Below, in pieces: positions 1 to 6,903 of a stretch of DNA of 9,792 nt. Origin of the DNA: Ardenticatenaceae bacterium (GTDB lineage: Bacteria > Chloroflexota > Anaerolineae > Promineifilales > Promineifilaceae). Where the stretch lies: assembly GCA_020634415.1 (NCBI GenBank), contig JACKBT010000073.1, forward strand, positions 1-9,792, in the 5' to 3' direction. The notes under the pieces were generated by a model, which worked only from the letters and a program-made list of their open reading frames with translations, was not told where the DNA came from and made no database searches. Each line of letters opens with the position of its first letter. The stretch's first letter is position 1. Both the position numbers and the translations under genes were made by a program.

Positions 1-720
1 GATACCTTCTTCTGGGAGGTGGGTGATTTGGATGCCATGAATGGCATTGTCAATGCTGTATTCTCTACCAGCGCACCTGGCGCGACCTGGAATGCGACGA
101 CAGGCGATTTTGCCATTCGTGTTGAGGGTTATGAGACGGGAGTCTGTGTTGATTTGGCCGACATTCCCTGGGCTTCTGTATCACCTGCGGCTGGCTCGAC
201 GGTTTCTAATACCAGTTCTATGGTGAATGTGGCCTTCGACTCGACTGGCATGGCGACTGGTACGTACACGGGTACACTCTGTGTCAACAGCAATGATCCC
301 GATACACCTATCGTGCAAGTGCCGTTGACGTTAACGGTCGTGCCAACGGTATATGGTGTGGAGATTGCGCCTGATGCAGCTATGACAGGTACGAATGGCA
401 CATCGGTTATGTATTCTCTGTATGTTACCAATACGGGTAATGCGGCTGACACCTTTGACCTGAGCGCGACTGGTGTGTGGACGGCTACGCTGTCGGACAG
501 CAGTGTGTCGCTGGGGGCCGGTGAAAGTGCCATGATCATGGTTACGGTTGATATTCCGGCGGATGCAGGTGATGGCGATATGGACATGGCGACGGTGACA
601 GCCACTTCGCAGGGCGATGCGGCGGCTACGGATTCGGCAATGCTGACGACAACGGCCGTTGTGGAAATCATCGAACCGCCCGTGTACATGCTCTATCTAC
701 CATTTGTTACTAAAAACTAG
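1..720 (+). CDS. C-terminal part of a secreted multidomain beta-sandwich protein (5' end outside window)
   Basis: The frame is open to the first base (Asp-Thr-Phe-Phe-Trp-Glu...), so this is the last 239 residues of a longer protein; the in-frame GTG at 19 is probably not the true start. Residues ~1-45 look like the end of an upstream beta domain. Residues ~48-113 form a BACON-like Ig repeat (IPWASVSP ... GTYTGTLCVNSNDP), with Cys49 and Cys94 as a possible disulfide. Residues ~118-219 resemble the NEW3 type of beta-sandwich (YVTNTGNAADTFDLS, then VTVDIPADAGDGD). The protein ends with a Glu-Pro-Pro linker and the tail YLPFVTKN. Such C-terminal modules follow S8 peptidases and other exported enzymes in Chloroflexota, so the missing N-terminus may be catalytic; that is inference. 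The domain order and tail match the 1023-2378 gene, so the two are paralogous at their C-termini. Export is assumed from composition (Thr/Ser/Ala/Val-rich, few Lys) because no signal peptide is in view. Confidence 0.8.
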   Translation, partial: DTFFWEVGDLDAMNGIVNAVFSTSAPGATWNATTGDFAIRVEGYETGVCVDLADIPWASVSPAAGSTVSNTSSMVNVAFDSTGMATGTYTGTLCVNSNDPDTPIVQVPLTLTVVPTVYGVEIAPDAAMTGTNGTSVMYSLYVTNTGNAADTFDLSATGVWTATLSDSSVSLGAGESAMIMVTVDIPADAGDGDMDMATVTATSQGDAAATDSAMLTTTAVVEIIEPPVYMLYLPFVTKN

Positions 721-742
721 GAACTAAAAGCCCTGGTATCAT

Positions 743-775
743 AAGAGGCGATCAATTTTGATCGCCTCTTTTTTT
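743..775 (+). terminator. Intrinsic (rho-independent) terminator
   Basis: A perfect 13-bp inverted repeat (743-755 AAGAGGCGATCAA with 758-770 TTGATCGCCTCTT) runs straight into a T tract (769-775), 22 nt after the stop codon of the first gene. This is the classical intrinsic terminator layout. It isolates the first secreted-protein gene from the one at 1023. Confidence 0.93.
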
Positions 776-862
776 CATTTTAGAACTTGCGCAGTAGCTC
801 TGGTTGGTCTATTAACGGCCGCTTGCGGCTGAGAGGCGAACCAGGAATGGTGTGGCGTGGCT

Positions 863-900
863 TGTAGGCCACAATCCCCGGCAAGTGTGTGGCCCCTACA
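863..900. repeat. Degenerate inverted repeat (TGTAGG...CCTACA)
   Basis: TGTAGGCCACA (863-873) pairs with TGTGGCCCCTACA (888-900), apart from two extra bases in the right arm, leaving a loop of about 14 nt. It may be a decayed short palindromic interspersed repeat. There is no second copy in the window to confirm a family. Confidence 0.45.
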
Positions 901-912
901 TGTATGAGGATT

Positions 913-1006
913 GTAATCGTTCAGTTCCTCGAGCGAAAATCCTCCCGGAGGCTTCTTTGTATGGAAGCTCTCTCGAAGGAAAACCTCCGGGAGGGCGAAC
1001 GGTTAC
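913..1006 (+). mobile_element. 94-bp MITE, copy 1, with perfect 8-bp target duplication
   Basis: The element starts GTAATCGTTC and ends GAACGGTTAC, terminal inverted repeats matching at 9 of 10 bases. It is flanked by an exact 8-bp direct repeat, TGAGGATT (905-912 and 1007-1014). Inside, CCTCCCGGAGG (941-951) and CCTCCGGGAGG (984-994) are perfect reverse complements and enclose a smaller GCTTC/GAAGC stem, so the transcript would fold into one long hairpin. It encodes no protein and is too short to be autonomous. Copy 2 at 6161-6254 is also 94 bp and agrees at about 85 of 95 aligned columns by eye. GTAA termini plus 8-bp duplications are characteristic of the IS66 family, so mobilisation in trans by an IS66-type transposase is inferred; none is encoded here. 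Confidence 0.9.
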
Positions 1007-1012
1007 TGAGGA
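1007..1012 (+). promoter_or_regulatory. Shine-Dalgarno site lying inside the MITE target duplication
   Basis: TGAGGA precedes the ATG at 1023 by 10 nt and is the only good ribosome-binding sequence there. It belongs to the right-hand 8-bp target duplication TGAGGATT of the MITE. The element therefore landed on the ribosome binding site, and the duplication preserved a working copy next to the start codon. Confidence 0.7.
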
Positions 1013-1022
1013 TTAAAAGAAA

Positions 1023-2378
1023 ATGCGTAAATTATTTGGAATTATCGCTATAACGGGTGGGTTGGTTTTGCTTGTCTTTGTGCAAACATTGCTGCAGAGG
1101 CGTGCGCCCCTGGCGCAAGCGTTGGCTGAAGGGGGCGCGGCTCCTGTCATTGCGGTAGACCCGACCGCTTTGGAGAGTGAACAGCCTTCTGGTTCACTGG
1201 TTACACAAACGTTAACAGTTCACAATCTGGGGGACAGCGATTTGAACTGGCACATTTATGATGGTACTGCGGTTGGCCTGTGGGATCAAACAGACAATGC
1301 CAGCAGCAATGGTGCGCCTTCGCAATATTTCCCTGATCTTTCAGGTGGCGGGTATGCGGCTGATGATTTTGTGGTGCCTGCCGAGCAAAGCTGGCAAATC
1401 AGCCAGATTTTTGTGCCAGGCAGTTACACACCTGGTGCGGGGCCAGCCCCAGATTTCGATGTGACGGTATATGCAGATGCGAGTGGTATGCCGGATGCAG
1501 TGGTGGCGAGTGAATCGGGCGTTGCTGCCAGCAGCGATGTCAATGGTGATATTACGTTGGCATTGGCCTCACCTATTGTTTTGCCCACAGGTTCCTACTG
1601 GCTGTCGGTGAACGCCAATATGGCCTTTACCGGGCCGCCAGAGCAGTGGTTCTGGACAGCCCGAACCGTGCAAACCGGCTCACCCTATCATTGGATGGAG
1701 ACGGGGGTGTTTAGCACGACAGCCTCCTGTATTGGTTCGTGGCAGCCCGGAGCGGCCGTTTGCGGCGTGGGTGGCGGTGTTGACCCCGACCTGGTATTTG
1801 ACCTGCAAGGTGTTTATGCTGGCTGTGAGACACTGCCCTGGGTAACAGTTAGCCCTGTGACGGGAACAGTGGCCGTGAGTGGCACCATGCCTGTGGCGGT
1901 GGCGTTTGATGCGTCCGGTTATATGCCCGGTGTTTACACTGGCACGTTGTGTATTGCCAGTGATGATCCGGTGCAGTCGCTGTTGTCTGTGCCGGTGACA
2001 ATGACCGTCATTACCCCCACTTATGGTGTGTCTGTTGGCCCAGATGCCAGTGCCACCAATTTGCCTGGTTCAACGGCGAACTATCTGGTTTCGGTAATGA
2101 ATTTTGGCAACTCGGCTGATGTTTACACCCTAACGGTGAGCAGCACGTGGACGACGACGCTGTCGGTGGACAGCCTGGCGTTGGCTGGCGGTGCTTCGGA
2201 AACGGTTACTGTGACGGTGAATATCCCCGCTAGCGCGACGAATGGGGAGGTGGATACGGCCGTTTTCACCGCCACCTCTCACACCGACCCCGCCATCAGC
2301 GATACAGCCACCCTAACCACGACGGTGGGTACACCACTGCCGGATAACTTTATTTACCTGCCTTTTGTGCGTAAGTAA
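1023..2378 (+). CDS. Secreted multidomain beta-sandwich protein with YLPFV C-terminal tail
   Basis: A 451-residue protein of unknown specific function, probably exported and cell-surface associated. Residues 1-35 form a signal peptide: basic MRK, a hydrophobic stretch at ~5-22 and a possible cleavage after AQA near 33. Residues ~41-80 are a partial Ig-like repeat (VDPTALESEQPSGSLVTQTLTV). Residues ~86-264 are a larger Trp/Tyr-rich beta domain (DDFVVPAEQSWQISQIFVPG ... PTGSYWLSVN), similar in flavour to exported anchor or carbohydrate-binding modules. Residues ~268-329 are a BACON-like repeat (LPWVTVSP ... GVYTGTLCIASDDP). Residues ~333-436 resemble NEW3 (VMNFGNSADVYTL, VTVNIPASATNGE). The tail FIYLPFVRK closes the protein. 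The last ~170 residues parallel the protein ending at 720. The ATG is supported by the TGAGGA site at 1007. A MITE occupies the leader directly upstream. No catalytic motif was recognised. Confidence 0.88.
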   Translation: MRKLFGIIAITGGLVLLVFVQTLLQRRAPLAQALAEGGAAPVIAVDPTALESEQPSGSLVTQTLTVHNLGDSDLNWHIYDGTAVGLWDQTDNASSNGAPSQYFPDLSGGGYAADDFVVPAEQSWQISQIFVPGSYTPGAGPAPDFDVTVYADASGMPDAVVASESGVAASSDVNGDITLALASPIVLPTGSYWLSVNANMAFTGPPEQWFWTARTVQTGSPYHWMETGVFSTTASCIGSWQPGAAVCGVGGGVDPDLVFDLQGVYAGCETLPWVTVSPVTGTVAVSGTMPVAVAFDASGYMPGVYTGTLCIASDDPVQSLLSVPVTMTVITPTYGVSVGPDASATNLPGSTANYLVSVMNFGNSADVYTLTVSSTWTTTLSVDSLALAGGASETVTVTVNIPASATNGEVDTAVFTATSHTDPAISDTATLTTTVGTPLPDNFIYLPFVRK

Positions 2379-2388
2379 AAGGGGGAAA

Positions 2389-2434
2389 GCGTAAAACGTA
2401 AAACGTAATTTTTCTTACGTTTTACGTTTTACGC
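2389..2434. terminator. Perfect 20-bp hairpin between convergent genes, possible bidirectional terminator
   Basis: GCGTAAAACGTAAAACGTAA (2389-2408) is followed by a 6-nt loop (TTTTTC) and then its exact reverse complement (2415-2434). Each arm is itself a direct repeat of ACGTAAA units. It occupies nearly all of the 64-bp gap between two tail-to-tail genes, as expected for a shared terminator, although neither side ends in a clean T run. It could instead be an interspersed palindromic repeat of the genome. Confidence 0.65.
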
Positions 2435-2442
2435 ATTTATGC

Positions 2443-5400
2443 CTATTTGGTCATTACGGCCGTTTCACAAGCCCCTACATTGGCCGTCAATGTCGAGCCA
2501 TCCGGCCAGGTTACGGTGATGGCGGCGGAGGGAGCCGAGCCAACACCAAACAGCAGCGTGGCGCTGTCCTGCGAAAGATAGCCGCTGCCCGCGTGAACAT
2601 CACGAGTGGTGGTTGTGCCGTCGGGCAGGGTCACAGCCACGCGGGAGCCAATGCCCAGCGGATTGACGGGGGTGCCAGCCAGCCGCACCCCTACGGCGCA
2701 GTTGCTGTTTTGTGACTGATTTTGGAAGAGCATTGGCCGTCCATTATTGATCGCCACCGCAATATCCACCCAGCCATCTTGGTTAAAATCGCTCACAGCC
2801 ACCCCACGTGCATCGTGCGTGACTAGCAGGCCGCTTTCGGCTGAGGGCACAACCGTGAATGTGCCATTCCCGTGACCGCGCAGCCAGTAGCTTGTGCCGC
2901 CTGTGTAGAGCATGGTCTCATGGTCGGCATAGCTGAAATTGCCCACGAGATAAAGGTCATCGTGGCCGTCATTGTCGAAGTCGGCCACCGAAAGGCCAAA
3001 TCCGGCTGTGACTTGGGCCAGTTGGGGCAGGGGTTGGCTGGTGAAACGGCCGTTGCCATCATTCAAAAAGACACGGTGGGCCAGCGTATTGGCCGCAAAC
3101 CGCTGCACCTGGTTGAGGCGGTCGCCATAAATCTGCTCCAGCGTGGCCTCGCCATAGGCGCGGAATGTCGCAAACTCATCGAGGATGAAAGGCATTTCGG
3201 CCCCGGCCATGCCCCGCTCCTTCAAGGGGTAAAGGGTATCGCCTACGTAATAGGCTTCGATGATGTCCACATCGCCATCGCCATCTACATTACCGGCGTA
3301 GACGACGGCGGGATATTCGGGGGAGGCTGTGTATTTGGTGTTGAGACCGAGATTGGCGGCGGCCAAATCCATGAAGCCATCGTGGTTAAAGTCGGCGGCG
3401 ACCACGCCCGTCCACAGTCCTGTCCACTGGTCGAGGCCGTAGCTGGCGGTTTGGTCGGTGAGACGGCCGTTTTCGTTCACAAACAGATGCACCGGGCCAA
3501 ACTCGGTGGCAATAACCAGATCGCTGTCCCCATCGTTGTCCATATCCGTCCACAATGAACCTGTTGCCAGCCCCAGGTTAAGCAGTTCGGGCGCAGCATC
3601 GGCGGTAACATCTGCCAGATTGCCGCCCTGGTTGGCGTAGAGGCGGCTGGGTGCGGGCAGCGGCCAATGTTCCGGCACCACACGACCGGCCACAAAGAGG
3701 TCTAAATCACCGTCGCCGTCAAAATCGGCGGCGGTGGTGGAACTGCTGGAGGCCAGGGAAGTGTCGGTCCAGCTGTTGTCGAAGAGGGTGAAGGGTGTGG
3801 CTGTGTCGGCGAAGCGGCGGAAGCCGATGGGTTCGTCGGCGGCTTCGATGCGGCTGTAGGTGATGAACAGTTCGGGCAGGCTGCTCTGCCCATTGTGCCA
3901 CCAGAGTGGGGCCATTTCTTCGGCCCGCCGCCGCCAGTTGGGGGTTTGTATGGTGACATCGGTAAAGGTGCCGTTGTCGTTGTTGGCGTAGAGGGCGCCT
4001 GTTTCGCCGGCCGCGCCGGCAAGGTACAGGTCGTCGTCGCCGTCGTTGTCCACATCGGCCCAGGCCAGGCCGGGGCCAAGCTGGGAGAGGCCGCGTGGCA
4101 GCAGGGTTTGTACGGCGAAGTCGTCGAAGGTGCTTTCCTGGTGCTGCCAGGTGATGCCAGCGTTTTGGGCGACATCCATGAACCAGGGGGAAACGGCCGT
4201 TAGTGGCTGAGGTGGCACGACAGTGGGTTCTCCTTCTGGCTCGGTGATGATGAGTTCGGTGTTGGCCTGGATGGGGCCGGATGTCTCGTTGGGCAATGTC
4301 TGGAAGAGACCCGACGGCCACTCGATTTGCAGCGATTGAATGGTCATGCCGCTGCCGAGGCCAAAGATGATGGCGGGATCGTGGCTGGAGAGGTAGCCGC
4401 CGGAGCTGCTCATCACACGGGTTTGGATGCCCTGGTTGGTGACGAGGGTGACGATGGCTCCGATGCCGTAAGCGTTGGATTGGAGGCCGTGTAAACGCAC
4501 CACGAGCCGTTGATTGGTGCTGTCGTTGCGGTAGACACCGGCCTGGGCATTGAGGTTGTTGGTGATGACATCCAGGTCGCCATCGCCGTCGAAGTCGCTC
4601 ATGGCAGCGCCGTTGCTGACAACGGCCGTATGGAAGCCCCATGCCGCCGACACATCGGTAAAAGTGAGATCGCCGTTGTTGCGGAAGACCATGTTGGGGT
4701 TATCCAGGCGCGGATATTGCTGCAAATAGGCGAGAAAAGCATCGCGCCCCTGTTCCTGGCTAATGCGGCGAGCTTCAACTGCGGCATCGCTGTCCATCCA
4801 GTCGCGCACCATGCCATTGGTGATGAGTAGGTCTACCAGACCATCCAAATCCAAGTCATTGAATTTAACCGTCCATGTCCAATCGGTGGTGGCGACATCT
4901 GCCAGCCAGGCGATGTCGCTAAAGGAGCCATCGCCATTGTTGAGGAATAGCCCATTGCGCATGACCTGGGGGGCGGCATCGGACGGAGGCGGTGACATAT
5001 CCATTTCCCCATGTTGCGTCATGCGGTAGGTGTGATCACGGCTAATCATTTCGCCAATGAAGTAGTCGTTGAGGCCGTCGTTGTTGATGTCGGCGAAGTC
5101 TATGCCCATGGAGAACCAGGGCGTGTGCTGTACCATGTCGGGGTCTATGGGGGAGAATGTGCCGTTGCCGTTGTTGTGATAGAACTGGTCGGGTGACCAG
5201 AGGTCGTTGGTGACGTACAGGTCGGCCCAGCCATCGTTGTCTATGTCGTTGAATGTGGCCGATAAGCCCCAATAGCCGCCTTCGATGCCTGCCTCAGCGG
5301 CCACATCGGTGAAGGTGCCGTCGCCGTTGTTGCGATAGAGCAGATCGCGCTCGCCTAGTTCGCGTAGACTGCCGCTGGATTCGCCGACTTGCAACAAGAT

Positions 5401-6141
5401 GAGGCGGTCTTGATATTCGGGCGGAATGACGACTTGCCCATCTACCATTTGCAGTTGGAGGTTGTCTGTTTCATATTCGATGGCGGTGGGGCGATAGGTG
5501 GCGACGAAGAAGTCGAGATCGCCATCGCGGTCATAATCGGCGAAGGTGGCGGTGGTGGCGCCACCGGCGTAACCTACGCCTGCTTCGGTGGTGATGTCGG
5601 TGAATGTGCCGTTGCCGTTGTTGCGGAAGAGGCGGTTGCTTACTTTCCAGTTGGTGATGAAGAGATCGAGGTCGTGATCGTCATCAACATCGGCAAAGTA
5701 GGCCCCCATGCTGAAGCCGCCAGCATCTTTGGTGTTGAGCAGTCCGGCTGCTTCGGTGACATCTTCAAAGCGCATGTTGCCCAGGTTGCGGAAGAGTTGG
5801 CTCTGGCCTTCTTCGTTGGCCAGGAAGACATCTATTCGGCCGTCGCCATCATAGTCGCCAGCGGCGACCCCCGCGCCATTGTAGGTGTATTTGATCTGGT
5901 TTTCGGGGGAGAGTTGGTTTTGGAAGGTCAGCCCTGTTTCTTGGGGGGTGAGGCTGGCGATGAGGGTGCTGGTTTGGAGGGCCTGGGGGGTGAGGGGGCG
6001 TGTGGTGACGGAGCCGGGTTGGAGGTTGGTGCTGGTGGTGCTGCTGCGTGTGGAAATGAGCCAAATGGCAGCGATGATGACACCGATGGCGACAAGGCCG
6101 ATGATGAGCAGCCCTGTACGTGTTTTGAGTTGGTTTAACAT
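2443..6141 (-). CDS. Membrane-anchored FG-GAP/VCBS repeat protein with two ASPIC/UnbV domains
   Basis: A 1232-residue extracytoplasmic protein. Residues 11-29 form one membrane segment (signal anchor), followed by a Ser/Thr-rich linker to ~60. The rest is two similar halves. Half one (~65-625) has seven DxDxDGxxD-type calcium loops starting at 96, 151, 202, 299, 351, 429 and 516, and a UnbV domain at ~545-620 (RLVVRLHGLQSNAYGIGAIV ... IEWPSG). Half two (~655-1232) has seven loops at 696, 806, 866, 917, 951, 1054 and 1118, and a UnbV domain at ~1148-1222 (GVRLAGTPVNPLGIGSRVAV ... VTWPDG). Loops usually follow an NNGNGTFTD blade end, consistent with beta-propellers. Most CRTAC1-like relatives are about half this length with a single UnbV domain. 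These modules are linked to calcium-dependent adhesion or ligand binding; the ligand is unknown. The start is supported by AAGGAG 5 nt upstream (6147-6152). The gene is monocistronic and convergent with the 1023 gene. Confidence 0.92.
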   Translation of the reverse strand: MLNQLKTRTGLLIIGLVAIGVIIAAIWLISTRSSTTSTNLQPGSVTTRPLTPQALQTSTLIASLTPQETGLTFQNQLSPENQIKYTYNGAGVAAGDYDGDGRIDVFLANEEGQSQLFRNLGNMRFEDVTEAAGLLNTKDAGGFSMGAYFADVDDDHDLDLFITNWKVSNRLFRNNGNGTFTDITTEAGVGYAGGATTATFADYDRDGDLDFFVATYRPTAIEYETDNLQLQMVDGQVVIPPEYQDRLILLQVGESSGSLRELGERDLLYRNNGDGTFTDVAAEAGIEGGYWGLSATFNDIDNDGWADLYVTNDLWSPDQFYHNNGNGTFSPIDPDMVQHTPWFSMGIDFADINNDGLNDYFIGEMISRDHTYRMTQHGEMDMSPPPSDAAPQVMRNGLFLNNGDGSFSDIAWLADVATTDWTWTVKFNDLDLDGLVDLLITNGMVRDWMDSDAAVEARRISQEQGRDAFLAYLQQYPRLDNPNMVFRNNGDLTFTDVSAAWGFHTAVVSNGAAMSDFDGDGDLDVITNNLNAQAGVYRNDSTNQRLVVRLHGLQSNAYGIGAIVTLVTNQGIQTRVMSSSGGYLSSHDPAIIFGLGSGMTIQSLQIEWPSGLFQTLPNETSGPIQANTELIITEPEGEPTVVPPQPLTAVSPWFMDVAQNAGITWQHQESTFDDFAVQTLLPRGLSQLGPGLAWADVDNDGDDDLYLAGAAGETGALYANNDNGTFTDVTIQTPNWRRRAEEMAPLWWHNGQSSLPELFITYSRIEAADEPIGFRRFADTATPFTLFDNSWTDTSLASSSSTTAADFDGDGDLDLFVAGRVVPEHWPLPAPSRLYANQGGNLADVTADAAPELLNLGLATGSLWTDMDNDGDSDLVIATEFGPVHLFVNENGRLTDQTASYGLDQWTGLWTGVVAADFNHDGFMDLAAANLGLNTKYTASPEYPAVVYAGNVDGDGDVDIIEAYYVGDTLYPLKERGMAGAEMPFILDEFATFRAYGEATLEQIYGDRLNQVQRFAANTLAHRVFLNDGNGRFTSQPLPQLAQVTAGFGLSVADFDNDGHDDLYLVGNFSYADHETMLYTGGTSYWLRGHGNGTFTVVPSAESGLLVTHDARGVAVSDFNQDGWVDIAVAINNGRPMLFQNQSQNSNCAVGVRLAGTPVNPLGIGSRVAVTLPDGTTTTRDVHAGSGYLSQDSATLLFGVGSAPSAAITVTWPDGSTLTANVGACETAVMTK

Positions 6142-6146
6142 GGGTT

Positions 6147-6152
6147 CTCCTT
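6147..6152 (-). promoter_or_regulatory. Shine-Dalgarno site abutting MITE copy 2
   Basis: On the minus strand AAGGAG lies 5 nt before the ATG at 6141, which fixes the start of the FG-GAP protein. The 8-bp target duplication of the MITE (6153-6160) begins at the next base, so the element sits immediately upstream of the ribosome binding site without breaking it. Confidence 0.85.
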
Positions 6153-6160
6153 CTTCTATG

Positions 6161-6254
6161 GTAATCGTTCAGTCCCTTGAGCGAAAAATCCTCCCGGAGG
6201 CTTCTTTTATGAAGGCTCTCTCGAGGGAAAACCTCCGGGAGGGTGAATGGGTAC
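6161..6254 (+). mobile_element. 94-bp MITE, copy 2, with perfect 8-bp target duplication
   Basis: Second copy of the element at 913-1006, in the same plus-strand orientation but upstream of a minus-strand gene, so its orientation to the gene is reversed. It starts GTAATCGTTC and ends GAATGGGTAC, a more decayed right end matching the left at 7 of 10. It is flanked by exact CTTCTATG repeats (6153-6160 and 6255-6262). The internal CCTCCCGGAGG/CCTCCGGGAGG pair is unchanged, while differences from copy 1 fall in the loop and ends. This suggests that the long hairpin is conserved. Confidence 0.9.
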
Positions 6255-6277
6255 CTTCTATGTTGTAAAGCGGAAGG

Positions 6278-6286
6278 ATTTTAACA
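6278..6286 (-). promoter_or_regulatory. Candidate extended -10 promoter element for the FG-GAP gene
   Basis: On the minus strand this reads TGTTAAAAT, a TGnTAAAAT extended -10. It lies ~137 nt before the ATG at 6141 and upstream of the MITE. I see no good -35 at normal spacing. If real, the whole MITE would be transcribed as part of the 5' leader. Confidence 0.25.
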
Positions 6287-6331
6287 GATTTTGCCGAAGG
6301 AGGGGGGATGGGTTTGGCTGGGGGATGATTT

Positions 6332-6369
6332 GCCCCCAGTTCCTCTCTGGCTGTGGGGGAACTGGGGGC
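6332..6369 (-). terminator. GC-rich 12-bp hairpin downstream of the globin gene
   Basis: GCCCCCAGTTCC (6332-6343) and GGAACTGGGGGC (6358-6369) are perfect reverse complements around a 14-nt loop. On the minus strand the hairpin begins 17 nt after the globin stop. It lacks a T run on the minus strand, so it is either a weak or factor-assisted terminator or an RNA-stabilising 3' hairpin. Confidence 0.45.
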
Positions 6370-6386
6370 GATGGTGGTTGTTTGGT

Positions 6387-6806
6387 TTAGGCGGGGATGA
6401 GTTCGGTGGCGGCTTCTTGCATGACGGTGGCGACGAGGGTGTAAACGGCCGTCCACGCTTCTTCTACTTCGGCGGTGAAGGCTTCACCCAAACCCTGGGC
6501 CAATGTCCATAGTAGGGCTTCGCCAACGGTGGCGTAATGTTGTGGTTGTACGCCGTAGCCCACATGTTTGCGCCCCAGGTGCTGGACGGCCGGGATGATT
6601 TTGTCGGGCTGGCGTAAGCCTTTGACGGCCAAGGCCAGGGTGCTCATTAACTTTTGGCCCTGTGTGTCCATGCTGCCGCGAAATAACGGCCGTAATGACG
6701 GATCCAACGTAAACAGCCGGTCATAAAAGAGCGCGGCGGCCTGGTTGGCAATGGGCAAAACCATAGCGAATGTTTCTTGTACGAGGTTAATTTGTTGTGG
6801 GGTCAT
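6387..6806 (-). CDS. Single-domain bacterial globin (Vitreoscilla haemoglobin-like)
   Basis: A 139-residue haem protein of the flavohaemoglobin-related single-domain globin class, expected to bind O2, NO or CO in the cytoplasm. Compared from memory with Vitreoscilla haemoglobin, the landmarks align: B-helix FYDRLF with Tyr29, the CD-corner Phe42 in LRPLF, distal E7 Gln49, and proximal F8 His81 in GRKHVGYGV. HYATVGEALL (90-99) follows, whose Tyr91 corresponds to the tyrosine that hydrogen-bonds the proximal His in flavohaemoglobins. The length is that of the globin domain alone, with no FAD/NAD reductase domain and no reductase gene beside it. The ATG is preceded by AAGGAG at 6 nt (6813-6818). 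It is separated by 266 bp from the acyl-activation genes, so it is probably its own transcription unit. Likely roles are NO detoxification or oxygen handling; the sequence does not decide between them. Confidence 0.93.
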   Translation of the reverse strand: MTPQQINLVQETFAMVLPIANQAAALFYDRLFTLDPSLRPLFRGSMDTQGQKLMSTLALAVKGLRQPDKIIPAVQHLGRKHVGYGVQPQHYATVGEALLWTLAQGLGEAFTAEVEEAWTAVYTLVATVMQEAATELIPA

Positions 6807-6903
6807 CTGTATCTCCTTTACTTTGTTTGCTTAGAAGACGCTGGAGGCGGGCAGCACCTTTCCCTGAGTGTTCGAGCCAAAACGAATTTGGGCTTTGGGC
6901 GAT

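Larger units (their letters stand above)
776..1022. other. Gene-free intergenic region with repeats
   Basis: With the preceding terminator this makes a ~300-bp stretch without a gene between two secreted-protein genes. I see no convincing reading frame or structural RNA on either strand. It holds a small GCCGCTTGCGGC hairpin near 818-829, a near copy of the iterated palindrome (ACGGCCGC at 815-822), a degenerate inverted repeat (863-900) and the 94-bp MITE (913-1006). The promoter of the 1023 gene must lie here, but I cannot pick a -35/-10 pair with confidence. Confidence 0.7.

Noticed and set aside
19..21. GTG at 19 as the start of the first gene
   Set aside because: The frame is open to the window edge and the sequence before and after it reads as the end of a beta domain, with no signal peptide; the true start lies outside.
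129..689. 186-codon minus-strand frame opposite the first gene
   Set aside because: The plus strand in the same place encodes recognisable BACON-like and NEW3-like domains followed by a terminator, so this is a shadow.
913..1006. Riboswitch or attenuator upstream of the 1023 gene
   Set aside because: The hairpin is explained by a MITE with terminal repeats and target duplication, and the same sequence recurs in reversed orientation to an unrelated gene; no T run or known aptamer was recognised.
2389..2434. CRISPR-like short repeats (GTAAAAC units)
   Set aside because: There are only adjacent 7-bp units in two mirror arms and no spacers, so it is a hairpin.
3719..4642. 307-codon minus-strand frame rich in Arg, His and Pro
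   Set aside because: It overlaps the FG-GAP gene in another frame of the same strand and its composition is typical of a shifted GC-rich reading frame.
2900..5900. Recurrent GCCATCGCCGTC / GTGCCGTTGCCGTTGTT stretches as a DNA repeat array
   Set aside because: They encode the NGNGTFTD and DxDxDG calcium-loop motifs of the FG-GAP protein and vary at synonymous sites, so they are protein-level repeats.
5389..6138. Long plus-strand open frame of 249 codons opposite the FG-GAP gene
   Set aside because: It mirrors the N-terminal half of the FG-GAP gene; its Gly/Val/Ala/Glu-rich low-complexity translation is the antisense image of the repeated calcium loops, and it has no ribosome site.
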